Positions 46,549-54,334 of a stretch of 54,334 bases of DNA are shown in pieces. The position numbers were made by a program, and so were the translations under genes. Under the pieces are notes generated by a model. It ran no database searches, had not been told where the DNA came from, and worked only from the letters and a program-made list of their open reading frames with translations. Positions within the stretch are counted from its first letter, which is position 1. Each line of letters opens with the position of its first letter. The stretch is from Candidatus Woesearchaeota archaeon. GTDB lineage: Archaea; Nanobdellota; Nanobdellia; Woesearchaeales; JACQSR01. The stretch covers positions 1 to 54,334 of the forward strand of contig JACQSR010000018.1 of assembly GCA_016211215.1 (NCBI GenBank), given 5' to 3'.

Positions 46549-47487
46549 ATGACCTATCGACGAAAACAAATGGTCTATAACCCACCGGGAAAAATTGAAT
46601 TAAACGGGGATTATCCAGAATTTGGAAAATGGGTGAACCCTTCTGATTTAGATAGGAAGCATAAGGGAATAACACCAGAACAAGAAGAAAGAGGTTTGAC
46701 TAAGAAAACAGGGAATATTATTTTGATGGTTTCCAAGAGACTTGAGGACCTTGAGAGAATAAGTAACGAGTGCTCACCGGATATAAGCTCGGTTATTCCG
46801 GATGGAAAAAGTTATTCCAGAGAAGACGTAATTGGATTATTGGAGGATTTAACAATAACTTGGAAAACTCCCACCATATATGTTGGTAGGAGAGGAGACC
46901 TACGCCGTGCAGAAGAACAAAAATCCAACTTCAAAATTAATTTACAAAGAATGATTAATCAAGTTGATGTATACCTTGAAAATAGGCATAATTTCTATTT
47001 TGAAGAAATAGGTCACAGTTTTTACGACGATCAGCGATTATTGAAATATTGCCTCGCAATGGACCCTGTTTTTTGTTTTTTGGATGGTCTTGAGAAAATG
47101 ATTCGTGGTTGGAACTCACGCCTTCCCTCCGAAAGTGAATATCGTATAACCGGTTGTAAAATTTACGAACTACAGGAGTTAATCGAAAATAGAACAATGA
47201 AGAAGGAAACTTACCAAAAAATATTGAATGGTTCAAATCCGAAAATAAATCGCTTATTAAAATCATTTGAAGTGGCTATTAAACAAAAAACTCCCACCAT
47301 ACATATTAGAAATAATGATAAGTACCTTAATGGCTGCTTAGAATATCTTAAAAGAGAATTAAAAGGGGGCAGAGTCAGAAACCCCATTGAAGTAAGGCCA
47401 GGAATATTGTATGGCGGAGATAAAGAAGTTAAATATCAAAGGGATATGCAGGCTATGAGAGAACATTATGGAAAAAAATCCAAGTAA
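46549..47487 (+). CDS. Hypothetical protein with short internal repeat
   Basis: 312 aa AT-rich ORF; internal KTPTIYV/KTPTIHI motifs. Confidence 0.55.
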   Translation: MTYRRKQMVYNPPGKIELNGDYPEFGKWVNPSDLDRKHKGITPEQEERGLTKKTGNIILMVSKRLEDLERISNECSPDISSVIPDGKSYSREDVIGLLEDLTITWKTPTIYVGRRGDLRRAEEQKSNFKINLQRMINQVDVYLENRHNFYFEEIGHSFYDDQRLLKYCLAMDPVFCFLDGLEKMIRGWNSRLPSESEYRITGCKIYELQELIENRTMKKETYQKILNGSNPKINRLLKSFEVAIKQKTPTIHIRNNDKYLNGCLEYLKRELKGGRVRNPIEVRPGILYGGDKEVKYQRDMQAMREHYGKKSK

Positions 47488-47514
47488 ACATTTTTATTGA
47501 ATTTACCAGTAATA

Positions 47515-48126
47515 TTATCCTGCCAGCATCTTCCCGCTCTGCCACAGAAATCTCAGGGAGATAACAAGTATGATTACTGAATAGAGAACAGTTATTGCGC
47601 TGTCTATCCAGAAGAATCCTGTAAAGTACATTACAACTGCCCCACCCAAAATTGTAACCCAGCCGAGAACATCCTGCGCGTAATGCAGTATAAGGACTTT
47701 TATGTTTATGTTTTTTCTTTCTGATTTAAGCAATTTGTAGAATATAAAACTGTTAAAGGAGATCCCAATTACGCCCAGCGCAATAACCAGCCTGCTTTCC
47801 ACAGGCTCCGGCGAAGATATTCTTCCGACGGCCTCGTAAATCAGGTACAGAGAGCCTATAACCAACGCAAGCGCATTGGCGAAAGCAACTGCAACTTTAA
47901 GCCTTTCAAACCTCGGATGCCTGTGCTGCCTTGCAATCCTTTCAACCCACCATGAGAAGAACAAAGAAATAACATCGGTAAAATCATGCAGTGCATCAGA
48001 TATTACTGCTATGGAATTAGACAGCAATCCTCCTGCCAGCTCAACCAAAAAAAACACAAAGTTTACCACTACTCCCGAAAGCAAAACCTTCTCCTCGTGG
48101 TTAGATTCGTGAGACGACATCTTCAA
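47515..48126 (-). CDS. Cation diffusion facilitator (CDF) transporter, short form
   Basis: LLSNSIAVISDALHDFTDVISLFFSWW; HPRFERLKVAVAFANALALVIGS; ends soon after the last TM. Confidence 0.85.
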   Translation of the reverse strand: MKMSSHESNHEEKVLLSGVVVNFVFFLVELAGGLLSNSIAVISDALHDFTDVISLFFSWWVERIARQHRHPRFERLKVAVAFANALALVIGSLYLIYEAVGRISSPEPVESRLVIALGVIGISFNSFIFYKLLKSERKNINIKVLILHYAQDVLGWVTILGGAVVMYFTGFFWIDSAITVLYSVIILVISLRFLWQSGKMLAG

Positions 48127-49174
48127 CAGATATGCTCTTCATGCATTTTTGGTAATCCTCGCCCCTGTAGTAGCAGTTCGGTATTTCCCCCTTGTGAACA
48201 TTAATGCAGGGGCTGTATTTGCAGATTTCCCCCTTGTAAATGCCTGTCCCTTTCAGAGGCCCGAACCTAACCGGCAGATTGGGCCCGAACAATCCTATTG
48301 TTCTTGTTCCCATCGCTGCTGAAATGTGCATCGGCCCGGAATCGTTGCCTATAAGGAGGGAGCATCTCTTGATGAGGTAAAAACTCTGCTGCAGCGTAAA
48401 TTCCCCGCATGAGTTTATGGGCTTGCCTTTCATCAGGCCTGCAACATCGTCATGCATCTTTGCTTCCGACTTTGACCCCATGAACACTATCCTTGCCTTT
48501 TTAGCGCCAATCAGAATGTCGCACAGCTTTGCAAACCTATCCTTCGGCCAAATCCTTGACGGAGCGCTTTCCGCAACCCCAACTGCAATACCAACAAGAA
48601 AATCCTTTTTCCTTACCCCCTTCTTCAGCAGGTAGTCATCAACTATTTGCTTATCCCGGGAACTGTATTTCAGCTGGGTAAGACCTTTCACTTTTTTTGC
48701 AATGCCAAGGGGCTTCAGCAAATCCATAAATGTCTGCGAGCAGTGCTGCCTGTCGTTGTATTTTACCTTATCGGTATAAAGCCTCGACCTTAAGCCGTGG
48801 GAATACCCCACTCTTCTTCCTGCAACAAAATAGGAGATTATCGAAGACACATTGAGGTACTCCTCGAAGTCTATTGCAGTGCCGTAAGAATTGCGGTTTT
48901 TTATTATGTAGCGCAAAACCGCAAAGGGGCTCGTGCTTATCACATCAACGTCAAAATCCCTGTATACATCCCTGTTTCTTTCTGTGGCAAGCACCTTTAC
49001 GTTCTTCATCTCATGAAGCGCAGGAAGTGTCAGTATTGACTCGCCAATGCCCCAAAGCTGTATCGCCAGGATTTTTCCATTTGCGGCCTTTCCTCTCCCG
49101 GGAAACAGCCCTAGAAGCACGCACCACAACCCGCCAATATACCTGTCCAGGAATCTTGTAAGCCTTACGTTCAT
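48101..49174 (-). CDS. GT9 family heptosyltransferase-like protein
   Basis: ILAIQLWGIGESILTLPAL; IRIWPKDRFAKL-like region (SRIWPKDRFAKLCD); LIGNDSGPMHISAAMGTRTIGLFGP. Confidence 0.85.
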   Translation of the reverse strand: MNVRLTRFLDRYIGGLWCVLLGLFPGRGKAANGKILAIQLWGIGESILTLPALHEMKNVKVLATERNRDVYRDFDVDVISTSPFAVLRYIIKNRNSYGTAIDFEEYLNVSSIISYFVAGRRVGYSHGLRSRLYTDKVKYNDRQHCSQTFMDLLKPLGIAKKVKGLTQLKYSSRDKQIVDDYLLKKGVRKKDFLVGIAVGVAESAPSRIWPKDRFAKLCDILIGAKKARIVFMGSKSEAKMHDDVAGLMKGKPINSCGEFTLQQSFYLIKRCSLLIGNDSGPMHISAAMGTRTIGLFGPNLPVRFGPLKGTGIYKGEICKYSPCINVHKGEIPNCYYRGEDYQKCMKSISVEDVVSRI

Positions 49175-49500
49175 TTTTTCCTTTCAAACGCAGTCTTCCT
49201 CACAACCTCTTCAAGCTTTTTCTGGTTCTTTCTCAGCAGAGTGTAGTTGAGGAAAACAACGCCAATGAGGAACATAAAGCCAAGCACGATATAAAAATCC
49301 ATTCTCCTCGCAAAATCAAGGCCACCCACAATCGGGTCAACTAAAGCAGGGAACAATGTTATCAGGATGAACACTACCCACAGCGCAGTCCACACCCCGA
49401 ATGCCTTCGCTGAAAATTCATTCCTCTTGAAATGCACGAAAGAGGTGTATATCATGAATATGCCGAAAAGCAGCCCCAGTATCTGAATTCCAAGTATCAT
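49171..49500 (-). CDS. DUF2304-like membrane protein
   Basis: Three TM segments with LNYTLLRKNQKKLEEVVRKTAFERKK tail; sits next to a GT2 gene. Confidence 0.75.
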   Translation of the reverse strand: MILGIQILGLLFGIFMIYTSFVHFKRNEFSAKAFGVWTALWVVFILITLFPALVDPIVGGLDFARRMDFYIVLGFMFLIGVVFLNYTLLRKNQKKLEEVVRKTAFERKK

Positions 49501-49527
49501 GGCGCATCACCCCTTATCCCATTTAAA

Positions 49528-50184
49528 TTATTTTGCAATCTTCCACCATATCATGCTGAACACAATCTTTATCCCGTCCCATACGGTAGTTCCCTTGTAC
49601 CTGTCACCGTATATTGTCTCTATCGGAATTTCCCTGTACCGGAGATGGTTGTTCCCGACCTTTGCAATCATTTCGCTTTCCATCGAGTAATCAACCGCGC
49701 TCCAGCGTATTTTCCTGTAAACATCCGCCCTAAAGGCCCTATAGCCTGATTGTGTGTCTTTCAGGCTAATGCCGAACAGAACCCCGCACACGCTGTTGAT
49801 AAACCAGTTTCCAAACCTAAGCACGGCAGGCATTTTTTTGTTAAGCCTCCTGTAGCCAAACACTACGTCGGCATCCTTAAGCTCCGATATAAACCGGGGT
49901 ATTTCGCGTGGCTCGTGCTGTCCATCCGCATCCAAAACAACTATGATGGATGCACCTTCCCTTGCCGCATAATCGCACCCAGTTTTCAGCGCAGCCCCCT
50001 TTCCCAAATTCACGACATGCTGAAGCGTAACTGCGTTTCTGCTTGCAATTTCATATGTGTTGTCAGAGCTTCCGTCATCAACCACCACTATTTTGTCCAC
50101 AAATCCCTTTGTCTTCTCAAGAACTTTCCCAATCCTCTGCCCTTCGTTATAGGCAGCGATTACGGCCCATGTATTCTGCTTCAT
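49528..50184 (-). CDS. GT2 family glycosyltransferase
   Basis: TWAVIAAYNEGQRIGKVL; VDDGSSDNT; VLDADGQHEPREIPRFI; DTQSGYRAFR. Confidence 0.9.
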   Translation of the reverse strand: MKQNTWAVIAAYNEGQRIGKVLEKTKGFVDKIVVVDDGSSDNTYEIASRNAVTLQHVVNLGKGAALKTGCDYAAREGASIIVVLDADGQHEPREIPRFISELKDADVVFGYRRLNKKMPAVLRFGNWFINSVCGVLFGISLKDTQSGYRAFRADVYRKIRWSAVDYSMESEMIAKVGNNHLRYREIPIETIYGDRYKGTTVWDGIKIVFSMIWWKIAK

Positions 50185-50301
50185 AGAATTAGTAATTTTC
50201 CGGAGATTTAAATTATTATGCCTTACTCAATTGCATGGCGGTTGTTAAGGTGAGATGCCGCCCCAAAACACTTAAAAACAATTAACCATAAATGTACCTT
50301 T

Positions 50302-50595
50302 ATGCCTAAAATATTCGAGATAAAGGATAAAAGTGGTAGAAAAATATCCTTATCGCAGGAAAGATGGACGCACATTAACCAAGAGCACCCGGAAGTTGCT
50401 CCCCATATAGAAGAAATAAAGGAAACATTGGAAAATCCTATCCAAATTAAATCTTACGAATTTGATGAGGAAGTGAAATATTACTACAAACACTTAAAAC
50501 AGAAGCCTTTGGCAGGATATCTGCTGGTAATAGTTAAGTATTTAAACGGAGAGGGCTTTATAATTACATCCTACTTTGTAAGGAACATAAAATGA
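50302..50595 (+). CDS. PBECR-like putative nuclease/toxin
   Basis: SQERWTHINQEHPEVAPHIEEIKETLENP...YLLVIVKYLNGEGFIITSYFVRNIK. Confidence 0.6.
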   Translation: MPKIFEIKDKSGRKISLSQERWTHINQEHPEVAPHIEEIKETLENPIQIKSYEFDEEVKYYYKHLKQKPLAGYLLVIVKYLNGEGFIITSYFVRNIK

Positions 50596-50834
50596 AGGGT
50601 CCAATGAGGTTGCATTATGACGAGGAGGGTGACTTCCTGGAGATATCTATAGGCAAGCCGACGAAATGCTATGCGTCCGAAATAGAACCGGGAGTCTTCC
50701 TTAGGATAGATGAAAAAACAAACGAAGTAAGAAGTGTAGGAGTTATCGGGTTTAAAAAGCGTTCAAGGAAAATCGAAGACATAAAGCTCGATCTTCCAAT
50801 TGACATTAATTTCTCAGTCCCTGCTAGTTCTTAG
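50592..50834 (+). CDS. DUF2283-like protein, candidate antitoxin
   Basis: MRLHYDEEGDFLEISIGKPTKCYASEIEPGVFLRIDEKTNEVRSVGVIGFKKRS; overlaps upstream gene by 4 bp. Confidence 0.75.
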   Translation: MKGPMRLHYDEEGDFLEISIGKPTKCYASEIEPGVFLRIDEKTNEVRSVGVIGFKKRSRKIEDIKLDLPIDINFSVPASS

Positions 50835-50843
50835 CGTACAGAA

Positions 50844-51194
50844 ATGAACTTTGAACGCGAAAAATCCAACAAAATGGCTAAACAAAGGAAACTAAGGTGC
50901 GACTGCGGAGGATTCCTGGCAGAGCAAAAGACTGTTTTTGGCAGTTTTGAAACCGACGCCATGGCCTGCCCGAAATGCAGTTTTACAACCTTAACAAAGG
51001 AACAGGCAGAGAGATATGCAAGGCTAAAGCAGCTCCACTCCATAATTGATTCTGAGAGAAGGATAATCAAGATTGGGAACTCTATGGGGCTTACCTTGCC
51101 GGACAAGCTTCAGGAATTTGGTGCAAAGGTCGGAAAGAAGGTAAGAACAGAGGCATTGGGACCAAATTCATTCAAGGTGGAGCTTGTGGGCTAA
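50844..51194 (+). CDS. Zinc-ribbon plus SpoVT/AbrB-like DNA-binding protein
   Basis: CDCGG...CPKC zinc ligands, then RRIIKIGNSMGLTLPDKLQEFGAKVGKKV. Confidence 0.7.
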   Translation: MNFEREKSNKMAKQRKLRCDCGGFLAEQKTVFGSFETDAMACPKCSFTTLTKEQAERYARLKQLHSIIDSERRIIKIGNSMGLTLPDKLQEFGAKVGKKVRTEALGPNSFKVELVG

Positions 51195-54145
51195 CCCGCA
51201 GTAGCATTTCCGGTTTGCTTGAATGCTGGCAATAAATTCATGCCGCTTCCGTTCCAGTCAACCTTGTAGATGTATATCTGGCCCCCTCCGACAGTAGTCT
51301 GGTAGCTGAACGGCTTGAAATGCTCAAGGCCATGGCCTGCCAAAAAGAACATCCTCGTGAACATTCCGCCGGCTATTTCTGGGCTGGCTGCTATGTTTCT
51401 ATAGTTATTTCCATCCGGGAAAACCACTATGCTTACGCCTATTGTGTCATTGAAGCTCCTTTCCCTCATTCCATCTTTGGTTGCAAGCCAGAGCGCATTG
51501 GGGTGCATGATGCCGTTTCCTGTCTGCACATCTGCCTGAAGGGTCTCAAGGTTCACCCTGATTTTTGCTCCCTGAATGGAATCGCATTCAATTTCATTAT
51601 CGGCCAGCTTTCTGCATGCCTTTGCACCCGACTGGTATCCGGGCCATGGGGCTATCCAGTTGTTTGCATCCTCGCTCGTCTTTAGATTCTGTATTTCATA
51701 TGCAACATTGCTTGCCTGCTGCTCGGTCATGTTGAAGCGCTGCACCAAAAAGTCAACGCCCTTTTTGAAGTCGCTTGCGTATTCGGGCCTCTTCAGCGTG
51801 TTGTACATCAATGCCCTGTCAAAATTCCAGTTGCCGAAATGCGCCCAGACGCCTGACTTTCCGACCATGTCCTCCGACGCCACAAAGTAAGCCTCAGGCG
51901 GCTCGCAATGGGTGTGCTTCAGTACTTCATCCGCCTGCTCTGGGCTTAGGCCTTTATTCAGCAGAACCTTTCCCGCATCATCCTTTCCAAGCACCACAAT
52001 TTGGTGTATGATATCTATCGTCTTCGCAACGTCATTGACTGAAGGAAGCAGCTTGTCATATGCAGTATTCGCCCCGCAGTCAAGCATCCTCAGTATTCCA
52101 ACAGCCTCGTCTTCATTGCTTGTTGATAATATCCTTCCGACCCAGTGCGCGGGAGGTGAATCCTGGGATGTACCGTCAAAAGTAACCGGCCTGTTCCCTA
52201 TGTACTTGAACCAGTGCCCGAAGTCCCACCACGATGTTATAATGGAATTTTTGGATGCTTCCCTGTTTATCTTGTCCAGCGAGTTCCACCACCCATCATT
52301 CATGTCCGACACCTGCGCAGTTGCGGCATTGTACGAGGAGCTTAGAACATTCACAGGATAAACCAAAAGCATCAGGAACACAAGAACAACGGACAGCCTT
52401 GCTATCCTCCCGTCTATTTTCAGGATGTCCCTGAAGAATTTTGAGAAATAATCAGATAGTATCCCAAAAGATATTCCAAGAGCAAGCGCAAACGCAGGCA
52501 CTATGAGCAGCGTGAACCTAACTCCTTTGGTGCTTGCATATATGGTTGACACATACCACATTATAAGCAGCATTGTAAGGTTTATGTCCTCGAGGTCTTC
52601 CCTCTTTATTATGGATATTATGAAAAGTATTGCAATCGGAATGCTGATAAGGCCGAGGAACAGCAGCAAGTTCTGGGGCCTTAGTGCAAGTATCACTATG
52701 TACCATACCCCGCATCCAAGAATGTAAAGCCACTTTGTCTGGGCTTCAGCCTTTCTCCTCACCAGCGGCAGTACCATGCCAATCAGCGATAGGAAGAACA
52801 GGAACAAACTGCCTATCCCTGTCTGGTCTATTACCGAATTAAGGGACGCGGGAGTCTGCTCTGCAACTGTCGTGTAAACATTGGGCCATACCGTGCTTAT
52901 TCCAACTTCCTTAAGCTTTGTAAATCCTATCGGCCTTGCTATGGTTGCCTTGTAAAATATCTCCCCATTGGTGAATATTGCGACAAATATTCCGGAAAAC
53001 AGGAAAAATGCGGCAAGCACTATCAGCGCATTCTTGATTGACTGCTGGCCAAGAATTTTTCCAATCTTAAACTCGCCCCTGTGGATAATGGCATAATAAG
53101 CCATGTAAGCTATGATGGCAACAAGCAGGAAGTCAAATATGTACCACCAGCCGGACCATGAAAACGCGTAAAGTCCCACAAAGAAGCCGTTTAGCGCAGC
53201 AAGCAGTATCCTGTACTTTAGCGACTTTGCCCCCATGCATTCAAGGAAAAGCCAGGTTATGACAAGGGGGAAAAAGACGTTGTAGCCATCGGTGTCTGAA
53301 ATCCCTCCAAGTGTCCTCACAAGAAATGCAGGATGCACCGCAACAATTATGCCGGCAATCAGGCCCCCAAAATCACCTGCAATCCTCCTCGCCACAAAGA
53401 ATGCAGGAATTACCGCAAGGGCTGAAATAAGCACAGGAACATAAAAGGAAATGTGCATCAGCGAAACGTCGGGATTAAATAAGGAATAGATTTTGTAAAG
53501 GTATGCGATTAAGTAAGCGTGAAACATGTCTGCAGGAACAAAACGGCCCGTCGGAGAATTCATGTAAGTGTCATACGGCTTGCCATCTTTCAGTATGTCT
53601 CCGGGATGCCCGTTGTTCAATACATTTCTGGCGTGCCTCAGCCAGAAGAAAGGGTCTATTGCTATAAGGTAAGTGTCCCCGTTATCATCCTTGAACTGGG
53701 ATTTGAAGTACTGCGACGCGCTGTTGACATCTCTCTCAACCTGCGCTCCGTTCTTTGCCAGAAAGCTCTCAAACTCCCTGTCCGCCAATGCATTGATGTT
53801 CTGGTCAGGAAGATTCGGATACTGCTGCCTCACCTGGTTCCCAATCTGGTCTTTGTAAGAATTATAAACGACATTTTTCGCCCAATCATCTGTTGCCGGA
53901 AGGTACTGCGGCTGGATTCTGAGGTAGATTGACAGTATTAGCGGAATCAATACAAGCAGGAAAATGCCGTACTTTGAAAGAAAGCCTTTTGTTGCCTTAT
54001 ACGACTGCATAACGCCTTCCTTGACGCCTGAAAGGTCTATGTCATCTGATGCCTTTTGAGGTCCTTCAGAGCTTTTTGAGAAAAAATTCTTTATTTTACT
54101 GAAGTCTATCGAGATTTCGTCATCCTTCTCTTTTTTGTCATCCAT
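51191..54145 (-). CDS. aglB: Archaeal oligosaccharyltransferase catalytic subunit AglB/STT3
   Basis: 984 aa multi-TM protein with SWWDFGHWFKYIGNRPVTFDG (WWDYG-type motif) and GGISDTDGYN. Confidence 0.95.
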   Translation of the reverse strand: MDDKKEKDDEISIDFSKIKNFFSKSSEGPQKASDDIDLSGVKEGVMQSYKATKGFLSKYGIFLLVLIPLILSIYLRIQPQYLPATDDWAKNVVYNSYKDQIGNQVRQQYPNLPDQNINALADREFESFLAKNGAQVERDVNSASQYFKSQFKDDNGDTYLIAIDPFFWLRHARNVLNNGHPGDILKDGKPYDTYMNSPTGRFVPADMFHAYLIAYLYKIYSLFNPDVSLMHISFYVPVLISALAVIPAFFVARRIAGDFGGLIAGIIVAVHPAFLVRTLGGISDTDGYNVFFPLVITWLFLECMGAKSLKYRILLAALNGFFVGLYAFSWSGWWYIFDFLLVAIIAYMAYYAIIHRGEFKIGKILGQQSIKNALIVLAAFFLFSGIFVAIFTNGEIFYKATIARPIGFTKLKEVGISTVWPNVYTTVAEQTPASLNSVIDQTGIGSLFLFFLSLIGMVLPLVRRKAEAQTKWLYILGCGVWYIVILALRPQNLLLFLGLISIPIAILFIISIIKREDLEDINLTMLLIMWYVSTIYASTKGVRFTLLIVPAFALALGISFGILSDYFSKFFRDILKIDGRIARLSVVLVFLMLLVYPVNVLSSSYNAATAQVSDMNDGWWNSLDKINREASKNSIITSWWDFGHWFKYIGNRPVTFDGTSQDSPPAHWVGRILSTSNEDEAVGILRMLDCGANTAYDKLLPSVNDVAKTIDIIHQIVVLGKDDAGKVLLNKGLSPEQADEVLKHTHCEPPEAYFVASEDMVGKSGVWAHFGNWNFDRALMYNTLKRPEYASDFKKGVDFLVQRFNMTEQQASNVAYEIQNLKTSEDANNWIAPWPGYQSGAKACRKLADNEIECDSIQGAKIRVNLETLQADVQTGNGIMHPNALWLATKDGMRERSFNDTIGVSIVVFPDGNNYRNIAASPEIAGGMFTRMFFLAGHGLEHFKPFSYQTTVGGGQIYIYKVDWNGSGMNLLPAFKQTGNATAG

Positions 54146-54211
54146 CCCTGCCTGGAAAACTCAGGGCTATTTAAAAAAGTTGCTATGCATTCACTCAATG
54201 TGCTCCGCAGG

Positions 54212-54223
54212 GACATATGTCAC
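54212..54223. repeat. GACATATGTCAC, candidate left terminal inverted repeat of an IS
   Basis: Identical 12-mer to positions 114-125; 46 nt upstream of the transposase-like start. Confidence 0.55.
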
Positions 54224-54268
54224 CCCCCTATAAAGCAGTCAATTTCTAATACGGTTTGGGTGGTATGA

Positions 54269-54334
54269 ATGAAGAAAAGAGATTCTAGGAGAGAGTTCTT
54301 TAGACTGAGAGATGAAGGTTTCTCTTATGCCCAA
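54269..54334 (+). mobile_element. 5' end of a transposase-like ORF, truncated by window end
   Basis: Reads MKKRDSRREFFRLRDEGFSYAQ, resembling the N-terminal HTH of IS481/IS3-type transposases; open to window end. Confidence 0.5.

Noticed and set aside
47515-48126. CDF transporter as a truncated pseudogene
   Set aside because: It lacks a long cytosolic C-terminal domain but has the TM core and conserved motifs; short CDF forms exist.
1-54334. CRISPR array, rRNA or restriction/anti-phage defense system
   Set aside because: No regularly spaced repeats, no rRNA-like sequence and no Cas or R-M nuclease motifs seen; the lone methyltransferase has no nuclease partner.
1-54334. Claim that the window is a functional composite transposon
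   Set aside because: Both IS copies are truncated by the window and no target-site duplication can be seen; assembly break at a repeat is equally likely.

Overview
The window is archaeal in character: TATA-like boxes just upstream of starts, TrmB/Lrp/AbrB regulators, VapBC-type modules, and an AglB/STT3 oligosaccharyltransferase. It is dominated by surface-glycan and protein-glycosylation genes. These include CDP-glucose genes (rfbF/rfbG), dTDP-sugar genes (rmlA/rmlB, an rmlC-like cupin, a DegT aminotransferase), several GT2 enzymes, two tandem YfhO-like membrane proteins, a flippase-like protein, and a gapless operon encoding every step of an ADP-L-glycero-D-manno-heptose pathway (gmhA-hldD-hldE1-gmhB-hldE2). 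A GT9 heptosyltransferase-like gene and aglB lie further along. Other content: two B12-binding radical SAM proteins, a DtxR-ZnuABC metal locus whose permease carries a DtxR-like C-terminal domain, three or four toxin-antitoxin-type modules, and several structured intergenic regions. The window starts inside the 3' end of an integrase-type transposase and ends inside the 5' end of a transposase-like ORF; both ends carry the 12-mer GACATATGTCAC, consistent with IS copies at both boundaries. The best novelty candidates are the archaeal ADP-heptose operon, a ribbon-helix-helix/nucleotidyltransferase fusion with a degenerate active site, a 3.5-kb cassette between 93-bp direct repeats made of YfhO 3' ends, nested inverted-repeat RNA-like structures, and a convergent RHH/PIN pair. 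All family calls are from motif reading only; no database search was run.
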